A DNA stretch of 64,000 nt from Cellulomonas sp. Root930 (GTDB lineage: Bacteria; Actinomycetota; Actinomycetes; Actinomycetales; Cellulomonadaceae): positions 2,769,879 to 2,833,878 of the forward strand of contig LMJI01000001.1 in the NCBI GenBank assembly GCA_001429255.1, in the 5' to 3' direction. The notes beneath the pieces are model-generated. The model saw only the letters and a program-made list of their open reading frames with translations, had not been told where the DNA came from and ran no database searches. Positions 45,454-57,596 of this stretch are shown one piece after another (position 1 is the stretch's first letter; each line of letters starts with the position of its first letter). The position numbers and the translations under genes were made by a program.

Positions 45454-46391
45454 GACGTGCCGGGCGGGTGGGCGCCTTCACGTCCAGCGATGTCCCCCGA
45501 CCCGTCCGCAGCCGCCAGGTCGCGAACCAGGTGCTGCCCGGCCTCGACGGACAGCTCCCGGAGCCGCATCGCGAGGGGCGACAGGGTGCCCCGCGACACC
45601 ACCTGCACCACCCGGTCCGGGACCGCGGGCTCGAGTCGGTGGAACGACAGCGCGTCGTCGTGGCGCTGCCCCCAGACCGAGAGCACCGGCATGACGGCCG
45701 CGCCGAGACCCGCCCGGACCATCGAGGTGATGCCCTGGTTGTCCACGGTCCGGAAGACGATGTCGGGCGCGACCGCTGCCCGGGCGAGGGCCGCCTCGAC
45801 CACCGCCTGGTCGCAGATGGGCGGCAGTGCCACCATCGCGCGGCCGTGGAGGTCGGCCAGGGGGACGGGTCCGGGCGGGAAGGCGCCGCGCCGGGCCACC
45901 ACGACGTGCTCGTCCCGGAAGACCTCGACGTGGTCGGCGTCGTCCGGGCCGGGGACGTCGAGGAACGCGAGGTCGAGCAGGTCGATCGGCGGCTCGTCGG
46001 TCTCGTCCTCGAACAGCCGGATGTCCGCGTCCGGGTGCTCGACCCGGAGCCGGTCCACCACCGTCGGGAGCAGCACGTTGGTGACCGTCTGGAAGGTGCC
46101 GACGTCGACCCGGCCGGCACCGGCGTGGAAACGGTCGATCGCGTCCCGGGCGGCCACGTCGGCCGCGAGCAGGGTCCTCGCCTGGGTGAGGACCAGGCGG
46201 CCGAGCGGCGTGATCCGGGGTCGACGGGCTCCTCCCGGACGGTCGAAGACGGCGCCACCGACCTGTCGTTCCAGGGCGGCGACCTGCTGGCTCAGCGTCG
46301 ACTGCGTGTAGCCCAGCTCGGCGGCGGCAGCCCCGAACGTGCCCGTGCGGGCCACGGCGTCGAGGGCGGCGAGAAGGCGGAGCTCCAGCAT
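45450..46391 (-). CDS. LysR-family transcriptional regulator
   Basis: A 313-residue LysR regulator. The N-terminal winged HTH (1-60) reads LRLLAALDAVARTGTFGAAA and TQSTLSQQVAALERQVGGAV, followed by the linker helix and a PBP2-like effector domain (about 90-295). ATG at 46391 gives the standard LysR start (MLELRLL). It is divergent from the alpha/beta hydrolase at 46474 and probably controls it. Confidence 0.9.
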   Translation of the reverse strand: MLELRLLAALDAVARTGTFGAAAAELGYTQSTLSQQVAALERQVGGAVFDRPGGARRPRITPLGRLVLTQARTLLAADVAARDAIDRFHAGAGRVDVGTFQTVTNVLLPTVVDRLRVEHPDADIRLFEDETDEPPIDLLDLAFLDVPGPDDADHVEVFRDEHVVVARRGAFPPGPVPLADLHGRAMVALPPICDQAVVEAALARAAVAPDIVFRTVDNQGITSMVRAGLGAAVMPVLSVWGQRHDDALSFHRLEPAVPDRVVQVVSRGTLSPLAMRLRELSVEAGQHLVRDLAAADGSGDIAGREGAHPPGTS

Positions 46392-46404
46392 GGCCCCAGT
46401 ATCG

Positions 46405-46466
46405 CCTGATGCGATCATCATCATCAGGAACAATCGCTTTTCGCGCTGGCGAGGTCGTCCTAGCGT
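46405..46466. promoter_or_regulatory. LysR/hydrolase divergent promoter with inverted repeat
   Basis: CCTGATG-N10-CATCAGG (arms 46405-46411 and 46422-46428) lies 14 bases upstream of the LysR start, as expected for a LysR autoregulatory site. TAGCGT (46461-46466, plus strand) ends seven bases before the hydrolase ATG and may be its -10 box. Confidence 0.5.
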
Positions 46467-46473
46467 CGCTCTC

Positions 46474-47322
46474 ATGAACCCCGAGACGATGATCCAGCTC
46501 GGCGACGTGGAGCTCTGCGTCCAGACCGCCGGCGACCGCGGCGACCCCGCGATCCTCCTCATCCACGGTGCAGCCGCGTCGATGGTCGGGTGGGAGGAGG
46601 AGCTGTGCGAACGGCTCGCCGCCGGCGGCCGGTTCGTCGTCCGTTACGACCAGCGCGACACCGGACGGTCGACGGTCTCCCGCGGTGGGCACCCGGCGTA
46701 CGACATGAGGGACCTGGCCGACGACGCCCTCGGGATCGTCGACGCGCTCGGCCTCGACACCGTCCACGTGGTGGGTCGCTCGATGTCGGGCGGGACGGCC
46801 CTCATCCTGGCCGTCGACCATCCCGACCGCGTCGCGAGCGTCACGTTCATGTCCACGACGACAGGTGATGCCGGCCTGCCCGGCCCGACCTCCGCCTTCC
46901 GGGACGCCGTCGCGGCGCCCGCCCCCGCGCTCGACGACCACGACGCGTGGGTCGACCACACCGTCGCGGTGATCCGGGCGTACCACGGGGAGTCGATCCT
47001 GGTCGACGAGGCGCACGTGCGCCGGCTCGTCGAGCTGGAGCTGGCGCGCTCCACGGACCCGAGCGCCGCGAACAACCACTTCGCGATCGACACGCCGGGT
47101 CCGGTGCACGGCGGGTTCGGGGACGTCGGTGTGCCCGCGCTCGTCGTCCACGGCGAGCTGGACCCGGTCTTCCCGCTGCCCCACGCACACGCGCTGACGG
47201 AGGCGATTCCGGGGGCGAGGCTGGTCGTGCTCGAGGGTGCCGGTCACGAGCTGCCACCGGCCCGGTGGGACGAGTTCACGGCGGCGCTGCTGGAGCACAC
47301 GGCACCCGGGACACCGCGATGA
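46474..47322 (+). CDS. Alpha/beta hydrolase
   Basis: A 282-residue hydrolase of the epoxide hydrolase/haloperoxidase-like class. It has the oxyanion segment LLIHGAAASMVGWEEEL, RYDQRDTGRS, the nucleophile elbow VGRSMSGGTAL (Ser in G-x-S-x-G), the acid region LVVHGELDPVFPLPHAH and the catalytic His in EGAGHELP. The substrate is unknown. The next gene overlaps its stop (ATGA). Confidence 0.88.
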   Translation: MNPETMIQLGDVELCVQTAGDRGDPAILLIHGAAASMVGWEEELCERLAAGGRFVVRYDQRDTGRSTVSRGGHPAYDMRDLADDALGIVDALGLDTVHVVGRSMSGGTALILAVDHPDRVASVTFMSTTTGDAGLPGPTSAFRDAVAAPAPALDDHDAWVDHTVAVIRAYHGESILVDEAHVRRLVELELARSTDPSAANNHFAIDTPGPVHGGFGDVGVPALVVHGELDPVFPLPHAHALTEAIPGARLVVLEGAGHELPPARWDEFTAALLEHTAPGTPR

Positions 47323-48122
47323 GGTCCGCGGTGTGGCTACCGCTGTTCGACGAGCTGGCCGACCCGCGGGTCGTCGCCGATCTCGCCGTCGAGGCCGAGG
47401 CCGCGGGGTGGGACGGGTTCTTCGTGTGGGACCAGCTCGACTGGCGGGCGCCGGTGACGGCGGTGGCCGACCCGTGGGTCTGCCTCGCCGCCGCGGCCGC
47501 GGTGACGAACCGCCTCGCGCTCGGCCCCATGGTGAGCCCCCTGGCGCGGCGTCGGCCCACCAAGGTCGCGCGCGAGACCGTGTCGCTCGACCGGCTCAGC
47601 GACGGGCGCCTCGTCCTCGGCGTCGGGGTCGGCAGCGACTCCTTCGCCCGCGAGTACTCGCGCACCGGCGAGCCCGTGGAGGACCGGACCCGCGCCGAGA
47701 TGCTCGACGAGTCCCTGGAGATCCTGCGCTCGGCGTGGACAGGCGAGGCCGTGCACCATCACGGGAAGCACCACCTCGTCGACGGCATGACCTTCGCGCC
47801 CACGCCGGTGCGCGGTCACATCCCGGTCTGGGTCGCCGCGTTCCCCGGGAACCTGCGCCCGCTGCGGCGCGCGGCCCGGCACGACGGCGTCTTCCCGGTC
47901 AACCTCACGTCCCCGGACCAGCTGGCAGAAGCGGTGGCGCGGGTGGGTGCTCTGCGGGCCGACCCGGAGCTGCCCTACGACGTCGCGATCGACCTCACCC
48001 CCGGGACCGATCCCGCTCCCTGGGTCGCCGCCGGCGCGACGTGGGTTCTCACCGACGTCGACCCCGCGACGCTGCGCCTCGACCCGGTGCGGCGCATGGT
48101 GCGGGAGGGACCGGCATCCTGA
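47319..48122 (+). CDS. Luciferase-like flavin-dependent oxidoreductase
   Basis: A 267-residue LLM-class oxidoreductase (F420 or FMN dependent). Signatures: LAVEAEAAGWDGFFVWDQLD, LALGPMVSPLARRRPTKVAR, LDRLSDGRLVLGVGVGSDSF and MLDESLEILRSAWTGEAVHH. Actinomycete members often use coenzyme F420. Co-transcribed with the hydrolase. It converges on DUF1801 with three bases between. Confidence 0.87.
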   Translation: MRSAVWLPLFDELADPRVVADLAVEAEAAGWDGFFVWDQLDWRAPVTAVADPWVCLAAAAAVTNRLALGPMVSPLARRRPTKVARETVSLDRLSDGRLVLGVGVGSDSFAREYSRTGEPVEDRTRAEMLDESLEILRSAWTGEAVHHHGKHHLVDGMTFAPTPVRGHIPVWVAAFPGNLRPLRRAARHDGVFPVNLTSPDQLAEAVARVGALRADPELPYDVAIDLTPGTDPAPWVAAGATWVLTDVDPATLRLDPVRRMVREGPAS

Positions 48123-48125
48123 CGA

Positions 48126-48557
48126 TCAGCCGTCGCCGAACGTCTCCGCGGACACCGTCGCGTACGAGCGCCGGACCACCTCCTCGAGGACACCCAGGTC
48201 CACGGTGTCCAGGTCCTTGATGTAGACGCAGCTCACGCCCACGGTGTGCGGCCCGAGCGTTGCGAGCAGGTCGGAATGCGCATCGACCCCGTCCGGGAGG
48301 TAGACCGTGGTGGCTGCCTTGCGCGGGGAGAAGCCGGCGGCGCCCGCGTCACCCTCGCGTCCGCTCGCGTACCGGTAGTGGTACGACCCGAAGCCGACGA
48401 GCGTCGGCCCCCACATCCGCGGTGGCTCGCCCGTGATGCGGCTCATCAGGGCGATCAGGCGCTCCGCGTCCCGACGGCGGACGGGGTGCTCCACGGCCGC
48501 GACGAACGCGTCGACGTCGGCGTCGGTCGGGGTGGTCTTGTTCGGTGTGTTCGCCAT
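48126..48557 (-). CDS. DUF1801 family protein
   Basis: A 143-residue protein of the DUF1801 (YdhG/IraI-like) family: VEHPVRRRDAERLIALMSRI, MWGPTLVGFGSYHYRYASGR, GFSPRKAATTVYL and SCVYIKDLDTVDLGVLEEVV. Cytosolic; function unknown. It is 20 bases downstream of the phosphotransferase gene. Confidence 0.8.
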   Translation of the reverse strand: MANTPNKTTPTDADVDAFVAAVEHPVRRRDAERLIALMSRITGEPPRMWGPTLVGFGSYHYRYASGREGDAGAAGFSPRKAATTVYLPDGVDAHSDLLATLGPHTVGVSCVYIKDLDTVDLGVLEEVVRRSYATVSAETFGDG

Positions 48558-48577
48558 CGCGCCAGTATCCAACCGCG

Positions 48578-49447
48578 TCAGTCGATGAGCGCCTGCGTGA
48601 TCCCGTGCCGCCCGATCTCCGCGAGGTGCGGGTGGTCCACGGGGTGCATCTGCAGGACGACCGCCATGTGCAGCGCCCATGCCTGGGCCCGCCGCCAGGT
48701 CGCGTCGTCGTAGGCCAGGCGCGCCCGGAACGCCGCGCGGCCCTCCGCGTCGAACGTGAGCCACGCGGTCGACAGGTCGGACGCGGGGTCGCCGGAGGTG
48801 ATGTCCCCGAAGTCGATGACCGCCCGCAGCCGGCCGCCGCGCACGAGCAGATTGGCCGGGTGCGGGTCGCCGTGCAGCCAGAGCGCCGGTCCGTCCCAGA
48901 CGGGCGCGGCGGCCAGGTCGCGCCACCGCTCGAGGATCCGGTCCGCGTCGGCGAGCGCTAGCTGCTCGAGCCGCTCACGCAGCGGTTGCTCGCGCGGGCC
49001 GATCGGGACGCCACGGAAGGGGTTCACCGGTGCGTCGTCGGCGGCCGGCCGGTGCAGCGCGGCGAACACCTCTGCCAGCCGCGGCGCCCATGCCGACCGA
49101 CCGGGCACCGGTGTGCGGTGCGCCGCCACGGCGTCGAACCAGGGCACGACGCTCCACGCCCACGGGTAGGCGGCCGACGGCATCCCTACGCGGACCGGCA
49201 CCGGCACGTCGACCGGCAGCCGGGGCGCCAGGACGGGCAGCCAGCGCTGCTCGTGGACGACGAGGGGCGCCGAGATCTCCCGCACGGGGAACCGGGCGGC
49301 GACGTGCTCACCGATCCGCCAGAGCGCGTTGTCCCAGCCGGTGCCCGCCCAGGTCAGCGGCAGGTCGGCGAGGTCGGGATGCTGCTCGCGCAGGAGGGAG
49401 CGGGCGAGGTCCTCGGTGACCTCGATCTCGAGGAGGGGATGGACCAC
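48578..49447 (-). CDS. Aminoglycoside-phosphotransferase-fold kinase
   Basis: A 289-residue APH/choline-kinase-fold protein. ATP-binding lobe (about 1-95) with TWAGTGWDNALWRIGEHVAA, and the catalytic loop LWLHGDPHPANLLV followed by VIDFGDITSGDPASDLST. The residues needed for phosphotransfer are present; the acceptor is unknown, and it need not confer antibiotic resistance. GTG at 49447 is one base after the Nudix stop. Confidence 0.85.
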   Translation of the reverse strand: MVHPLLEIEVTEDLARSLLREQHPDLADLPLTWAGTGWDNALWRIGEHVAARFPVREISAPLVVHEQRWLPVLAPRLPVDVPVPVRVGMPSAAYPWAWSVVPWFDAVAAHRTPVPGRSAWAPRLAEVFAALHRPAADDAPVNPFRGVPIGPREQPLRERLEQLALADADRILERWRDLAAAPVWDGPALWLHGDPHPANLLVRGGRLRAVIDFGDITSGDPASDLSTAWLTFDAEGRAAFRARLAYDDATWRRAQAWALHMAVVLQMHPVDHPHLAEIGRHGITQALID

Positions 49448-49448
49448 G

Positions 49449-50135
49449 TCAGCGTGCCTGGACGATCCGGTGGGCGTCGTACGGCACGGCCCAGCCGAGC
49501 GCGTCGAACATCCTCGACAGGACGATCCCGGTGAAGCCCCACACGAGCCTGCCGTCCACCGTGAAGGCAGGCGTGCGGACGGTCCGGCCCCACCGCGTGT
49601 GCTCGACGCTCGCGCGGTTGTCAGGGTCGAGGAGGTCGGCGACGGGCACCCGGAACACGTCCACGGTCTCGGCGTGGTCGACGGCCGCGACCTCGGACGG
49701 GTGCGTCCACCACGCCGGCACCGGTGTGACCAGGTGGTTGCTCACGGGCACGGGGAGAGGCGGCAGGGTGCCGAGCACCTCGACCCCGGAGGCGTCGAGC
49801 CCGACCTCCTCGACCGCCTCACGCAGCGCGGCCTCCTGCGGTCCGGCGTCGGACGGCTCGAGCCGTCCCCCGGGGAACGCGATCTGCCCGGCGTGGTGCC
49901 CGAGAGTCCGGGAGCGCCGCTGGAGCAGCACGTCGAGGTCCCGGGCGACCGCGGGCGACCCGGTGCGAGCGGGCGCGCCGTCGAGGGCGCCGAAGAGCAC
50001 CAGCACCGCGGCGGGCCGCGCCGTCGAGACGTCCTCGAGCACGCGTGCCGGGTCCACCCGCCAGTCGACGCCCCGGGCGCACAGGTCGACGAGCTCGGCG
50101 CGCGCCCCACCGACGTCCGGCGTCGGGTGCGTCAT
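49449..50135 (-). CDS. Nudix hydrolase, coenzyme A pyrophosphatase type
   Basis: A 228-residue Nudix protein. The box is found in HHAGQIAFPGGRLEPSDAGP and QEAALREAVEEVGLDASGV, with PGG(R)x-(D/E)..D preceding the REAxEEVG part, as in NudL/UPF0035 CoA pyrophosphatases. These cleave (acyl-)CoA to 3',5'-ADP and 4'-phosphopantetheine. ATG at 50135 overlaps the amidotransferase stop (ATGA). Confidence 0.85.
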   Translation of the reverse strand: MTHPTPDVGGARAELVDLCARGVDWRVDPARVLEDVSTARPAAVLVLFGALDGAPARTGSPAVARDLDVLLQRRSRTLGHHAGQIAFPGGRLEPSDAGPQEAALREAVEEVGLDASGVEVLGTLPPLPVPVSNHLVTPVPAWWTHPSEVAAVDHAETVDVFRVPVADLLDPDNRASVEHTRWGRTVRTPAFTVDGRLVWGFTGIVLSRMFDALGWAVPYDAHRIVQAR

Positions 50136-50824
50136 CCGCGCGCCCGGACGAGCTCCCCGAAGCCGGCGAACATCTTCTCCGCGGCCGGGACCAACCCGGG
50201 CAGGTGCCGAGCGCCGGCCGCGCGGATCTCGTCGATGTCGTCCTCCGAGAGCTCGCCGACCATGTCCGGCGTGGAGAGCCAGAGGTCGAGCATCCCGGCG
50301 TCGAGCTCGGGGTGGAACTGCAGGCCGAGTGCGCTGCCCGCCCGGAACGCCTGTACCGGGGTCGCCTCGGTCGAGGCCAGGAGCGTCGCGCCCGCGGGCA
50401 GGTCGACGGTGTCCGAGTGCCAGTGCAGCACGGTCGGCCGGGTGCCCAGCGCGCCGAGGACCGGGTCCTCGACGTCGATGTCCACGGGCGCGAACCCGAT
50501 CTCGGTGGCGGCCCGCAGGTGCAGGTGCGAGCCGAGCGCCAGCGCGAGCAGCTGCATGCCGAGGCACACGCCGAGCACGGGGACGTCGGCGTCGACGGCC
50601 GCCGCGAGGAGCGCCCGCTCGGCCGCGAGGCCCGGGTGGCCCCGGTCGTCGTCGGCGTCCATGGGACCACCCATGACGATCACGCCGGAGACCTCGTCGA
50701 GAGCCGGCAGCCGCGCGTCCTCCAGGTCGAGGACCGTGCGGACGCGCAGGGGAGCGTCGAGCCCGCGCGCGATGAGCCCGGGGCCCTCGTGCGGGGCGTG
50801 CGTGATCACCAGCACGGGACGCAT
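50132..50824 (-). CDS. Class I glutamine amidotransferase
   Basis: A 230-residue GATase1 domain: [13 protein letters not shown], nucleophile Cys87 in [38 protein letters not shown] and the catalytic His in GLQFHPELD. It resembles stand-alone GMP-synthase-like amidotransferases. ATG at 50824 is chosen; GTG at 50833, which overlaps the guaB1 stop (GTGA), would add three residues and is also likely. Nitrogen acceptor unknown; the GuaB1 neighbour may point to purine metabolism. Confidence 0.83.
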   Translation of the reverse strand: MRPVLVITHAPHEGPGLIARGLDAPLRVRTVLDLEDARLPALDEVSGVIVMGGPMDADDDRGHPGLAAERALLAAAVDADVPVLGVCLGMQLLALALGSHLHLRAATEIGFAPVDIDVEDPVLGALGTRPTVLHWHSDTVDLPAGATLLASTEATPVQAFRAGSALGLQFHPELDAGMLDLWLSTPDMVGELSEDDIDEIRAAGARHLPGLVPAAEKMFAGFGELVRARG

Positions 50825-50829
50825 GCCGG

Positions 50830-54357
<3,528 letters not shown>

Positions 54358-54363
54358 TCACAC

Positions 54364-54378
54364 GGGGCCTTAGGTCCT
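54364..54378 (+). promoter_or_regulatory. DosR/DevR-like box upstream of pflB
   Basis: GGGGCCTTAGGTCCT, close to the DosR (DevR) dormancy box (core GGGACTWWAGTCCC), with the symmetric inner CCTTAGG. It lies 60 bases before the pflB start. Hypoxic control of a fermentative enzyme would make sense. Confidence 0.5.
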
Positions 54379-54437
54379 GGGACGAATCCTCGTCGCCTCC
54401 GTAACGTCGAGGTATCAGCAACGTCGGAGGAGCGCAA

Positions 54438-56711
54438 ATGTCCACGAGCACCGTGTCCGCGAACTCTCGGATCGAGCCCGCCGTGAGGCCGGCCTGGGAA
54501 GGTTTCGTCACCGGGCCCTGGGTGGACCGGATCGACGTCCGTGACTTCATCCAGCGCAACTACACGCCCTACGTCGACGACGCCTCCTTCCTGGCGGGAC
54601 CGACCGCTCGGACGACCGGCATCTGGGCCAAGCTGACCGAGATGTTCCCGGCGGAGCGCGCCCGCGGCGTCTACGACATCGACCAGCACACGCCCTCGAC
54701 GATCACCTCGCACGAGCCGGGCTACATCGACCGCCACCACGAGATCATCGTCGGCCTGCAGACGGACGCGCCCCTGAAGCGCGCGATCATGCCCAACGGC
54801 GGCTACCGGATGGTCGAGAAGGCGCTCGAGACCTACGGCTTCGCGCCGGACCCGATCGTCGGCGAGATCTTCACCAAGTACCGCAAGACCCACAACGACG
54901 GCGTGTTCGACGTCTACCCGCCCTCCGTGCGCGCTGCCCGTTCCTCGCACCTGATCACCGGCCTGCCGGACGCCTACGGCCGCGGCCGGATCATCGGCGA
55001 CTACCGCCGCGTGGCCCTGTACGGCGTCGACGCCCTGATCGCGGCCAAGCGCGAGGACCGCGCGGACCTCGACAAGGAGCGCTCGTCGGAGGACGTCATC
55101 CGCGACCGCGAGGAGAACGCGGAGCAGATCCGCGCCCTGCAGGAGCTCAAGACGATGGCCGCCACGTACGGCTACGACATCTCCGGTCCGGCGACCACCG
55201 CCAAGGAAGCCGTGCAGTGGCTCTACTTCGCGTACCTCGGTGCGGTGAAGGAGCAGAACGGCGCGGCCATGTCCCTGGGCCGCACGTCGACCTTCCTCGA
55301 CGTCTTCATGCAGCGTGACCTCGCTGCGGGCCGGCTGACTGAGCAGGACGTCCAGGAGCTCGTCGACGACCTGGTCATCAAGCTGCGCATCGTGCGGTTC
55401 CTGCGCACCCCGGAGTACGACGAGCTGTTCTCGGGCGACCCCACCTGGGTCACCGAGTCGATCGGCGGCATCGGCGAGGACGGCCGCACCCTGGTCACCA
55501 AGACGTCCTTCCGGTTCCTGCAGACGCTCTACAACCTGGGCCCGGCGCCCGAGCCCAACCTGACGGTGCTCTGGAGCGACCGTCTGCCCGAGGGCTTCAA
55601 GCGCTTCTGCACGCAGGTGTCGATCGACACCTCCGCGCTGCAGTACGAGTCCGACGACCTGATCCGCGACTCCTGGGGTGACGACGCCGCGATCGCGTGC
55701 TGCGTCTCGCCCATGCGGGTCGGCAAGCAGATGCAGTTCTTCGGCGCGCGGATCAACCTGGCCAAGGCGCTGCTCTACGCGATCAACGGTGGTCGCGACG
55801 AGATGACCGGCAAGCAGGTGGCCCCCTCGGCGCCGGCCGTGACCGGTGACGTGCTCGACTACGACGACGTCGTCGCCAAGCTCGACGGGATGCTCGACTG
55901 GCTCGCCGAGACCTACGTCGACGCGCTCAACTGCGTGCACTTCATGCACGACAAGTACGCGTACGAGCGCCTCGAGATGGCCCTGCACGACCGCGCGATC
56001 CTGCGCACCATGGCCTGCGGCATCGCCGGGCTCTCCGTGGTCGCCGACTCCCTGTCGGCCATCAAGTACGCGGCCGTGCACCCGGTGCGGACGGTCGACG
56101 GCCTCATCACCGAGTACCAGGTCGAGGGCGACTTCCCGACCTACGGCAACGACGACGACCGTGCCGACGACATCGCGGTGTGGCTGGTCGAGCTGTTCAT
56201 GACCAAGCTGCGCAAGACGCCGACGTACCGCAAGGCGCTGCACACGCAGTCGGTCCTGACCATCACGTCGAACGTGGTCTACGGGAAGTCCACGGGCTCC
56301 ACGCCCGACGGACGCCGCGCCGGCCAGCCCTTCGCACCGGGCGCCAACCCGATGAACGGGCGGGACGCGCACGGGATGCTCGCCTCGGCGCTGTCCGTCG
56401 CGAAGATCCCCTACGGCGAGGCGCAGGACGGCATCTCGTTGACCTCGTCGGTCATCCCGACCGGTCTGGGGCGCACCCGCGACGAGCAGGTCACCAACCT
56501 GGTCGGTCTGCTGGACGCGTTCATGATGTCGTCGGGCTTCCACCTGAACATCAACGTGCTCAACCGCGAGACCCTGCTGGATGCCATGGAGCACCCCGAG
56601 GAGTACCCGCAGCTGACCATCCGGGTGTCGGGCTACGCCGTGAACTTCGTGCGGCTCACCCGCGAGCAGCAGCTCGACGTGCTGTCCCGCACGTTCCACG
56701 GTTCGGTCTGA
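54438..56711 (+). CDS. pflB: Pyruvate formate-lyase
   Basis: Formate C-acetyltransferase, a glycyl-radical enzyme that splits pyruvate into formate and acetyl-CoA without oxygen; 757 residues. The active-site pair Cys421-Cys422 is in [19 protein letters not shown] and the radical Gly732 in [15 protein letters not shown]. Length and motif spacing fit E. coli PflB (Cys418/419, Gly734). ATG at 54438 has GGAGGAGCG upstream. The activase gene follows 11 bases later. Presence of both marks a facultative fermenter. Confidence 0.97.
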   Translation: MSTSTVSANSRIEPAVRPAWEGFVTGPWVDRIDVRDFIQRNYTPYVDDASFLAGPTARTTGIWAKLTEMFPAERARGVYDIDQHTPSTITSHEPGYIDRHHEIIVGLQTDAPLKRAIMPNGGYRMVEKALETYGFAPDPIVGEIFTKYRKTHNDGVFDVYPPSVRAARSSHLITGLPDAYGRGRIIGDYRRVALYGVDALIAAKREDRADLDKERSSEDVIRDREENAEQIRALQELKTMAATYGYDISGPATTAKEAVQWLYFAYLGAVKEQNGAAMSLGRTSTFLDVFMQRDLAAGRLTEQDVQELVDDLVIKLRIVRFLRTPEYDELFSGDPTWVTESIGGIGEDGRTLVTKTSFRFLQTLYNLGPAPEPNLTVLWSDRLPEGFKRFCTQVSIDTSALQYESDDLIRDSWGDDAAIACCVSPMRVGKQMQFFGARINLAKALLYAINGGRDEMTGKQVAPSAPAVTGDVLDYDDVVAKLDGMLDWLAETYVDALNCVHFMHDKYAYERLEMALHDRAILRTMACGIAGLSVVADSLSAIKYAAVHPVRTVDGLITEYQVEGDFPTYGNDDDRADDIAVWLVELFMTKLRKTPTYRKALHTQSVLTITSNVVYGKSTGSTPDGRRAGQPFAPGANPMNGRDAHGMLASALSVAKIPYGEAQDGISLTSSVIPTGLGRTRDEQVTNLVGLLDAFMMSSGFHLNINVLNRETLLDAMEHPEEYPQLTIRVSGYAVNFVRLTREQQLDVLSRTFHGSV

Positions 56712-56722
56712 CGGCTCCGACG

Positions 56723-57592
56723 ATGACGCAGACCACCCAGGTGCACGAAGCGGCGCCGTGGCCGGCCGTGCACCTGGGGCTGCCCCGGGCGCGGTCCGGG
56801 ACGGCGGGGCTGTCCTCGATCGAGCTGGACCACGCGGCCAAGATGGCGGCGGTGCGGTCCGGCTCGGTCGGCTCGGTCCACTCGTGGGAGCTGGTCACGG
56901 CCGTGGACGGGCCGGGCACGCGCCTGACCGTGTTCCTGGCCGGCTGCCCGCTGCAGTGCCTGTACTGCCACAACCCCGACACCATGCAGATGCGTCGCGG
57001 CACGGACGTGACGGCCGACGAGATCCTCGCGCGGGTCGCCCGCTACCGCCCGGTGTTCAAGGCGACGGGCGGCGGCCTGACGATCTCGGGCGGTGAGCCC
57101 CTGATGCAGCCGGCGTTCCTGGCCAGGCTCCTGCGCGGCGCCAAGGCGATGGACGTGCACACCACGGTCGACACGTCCGGGTTCCTGGGCAGCCAGTGCA
57201 CGGACGCGATGCTCGAGGACATCGACCTGGTGCTCCTCGACATCAAGTCCGGTCTGCCGGACACGTACCGCAAGGCGACCGGGCGTGCGCTGCAGCCCAC
57301 GCTGGACTTCGGTGCGCGGCTGCGGGACGCGGGCAAGCGCACCTGGGTGCGGTTCGTGCTCGTCCCCGGGCTGACCGACGCCCCGGAGAACGTCGAGGCG
57401 GTCGCCGACCACGTCGTCAAGCTCGGGCCCGTCGTCGAGCGGGTCGAGGTGCTGCCCTTCCACCAGATGGGCCGCGACAAGTGGGACGAGCTGGGGATGC
57501 GGTACGAGCTGGCCGAGACGCAGCCCCCGGCCCCGGAGCTCGTCGAGCGCGTGCGCGCGACGTTCCGGGACCGAGGGCTCTCGGTCTACTGA
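56723..57592 (+). CDS. pflA: Pyruvate formate-lyase activating enzyme
   Basis: A radical-SAM activase of 289 residues that places the glycyl radical on PflB. The [4Fe-4S] motif is FLAGCPLQCLYCHNP (Cys75, Cys79, Cys82), followed by GGGLTISGGEPLMQPAF and DIDLVLLDIKSGLPD. About 45 extra N-terminal residues compared with E. coli PflA. ATG at 56723 is chosen; it converges on fadJ with four bases between stops. Confidence 0.95.
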   Translation: MTQTTQVHEAAPWPAVHLGLPRARSGTAGLSSIELDHAAKMAAVRSGSVGSVHSWELVTAVDGPGTRLTVFLAGCPLQCLYCHNPDTMQMRRGTDVTADEILARVARYRPVFKATGGGLTISGGEPLMQPAFLARLLRGAKAMDVHTTVDTSGFLGSQCTDAMLEDIDLVLLDIKSGLPDTYRKATGRALQPTLDFGARLRDAGKRTWVRFVLVPGLTDAPENVEAVADHVVKLGPVVERVEVLPFHQMGRDKWDELGMRYELAETQPPAPELVERVRATFRDRGLSVY

Positions 57593-57596
57593 TCCG

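Noticed and set aside
44077..46311. 744-codon plus-strand frame across the membrane protein and LysR genes
   Set aside because: Antisense shadow; Arg/Asp/Gly/His-rich with no domain, while the minus strand encodes clear transmembrane helices and LysR.
48578..49447. Antibiotic resistance gene
   Set aside because: The APH fold is widespread in metabolic kinases; nothing in the sequence or neighbours points to resistance.
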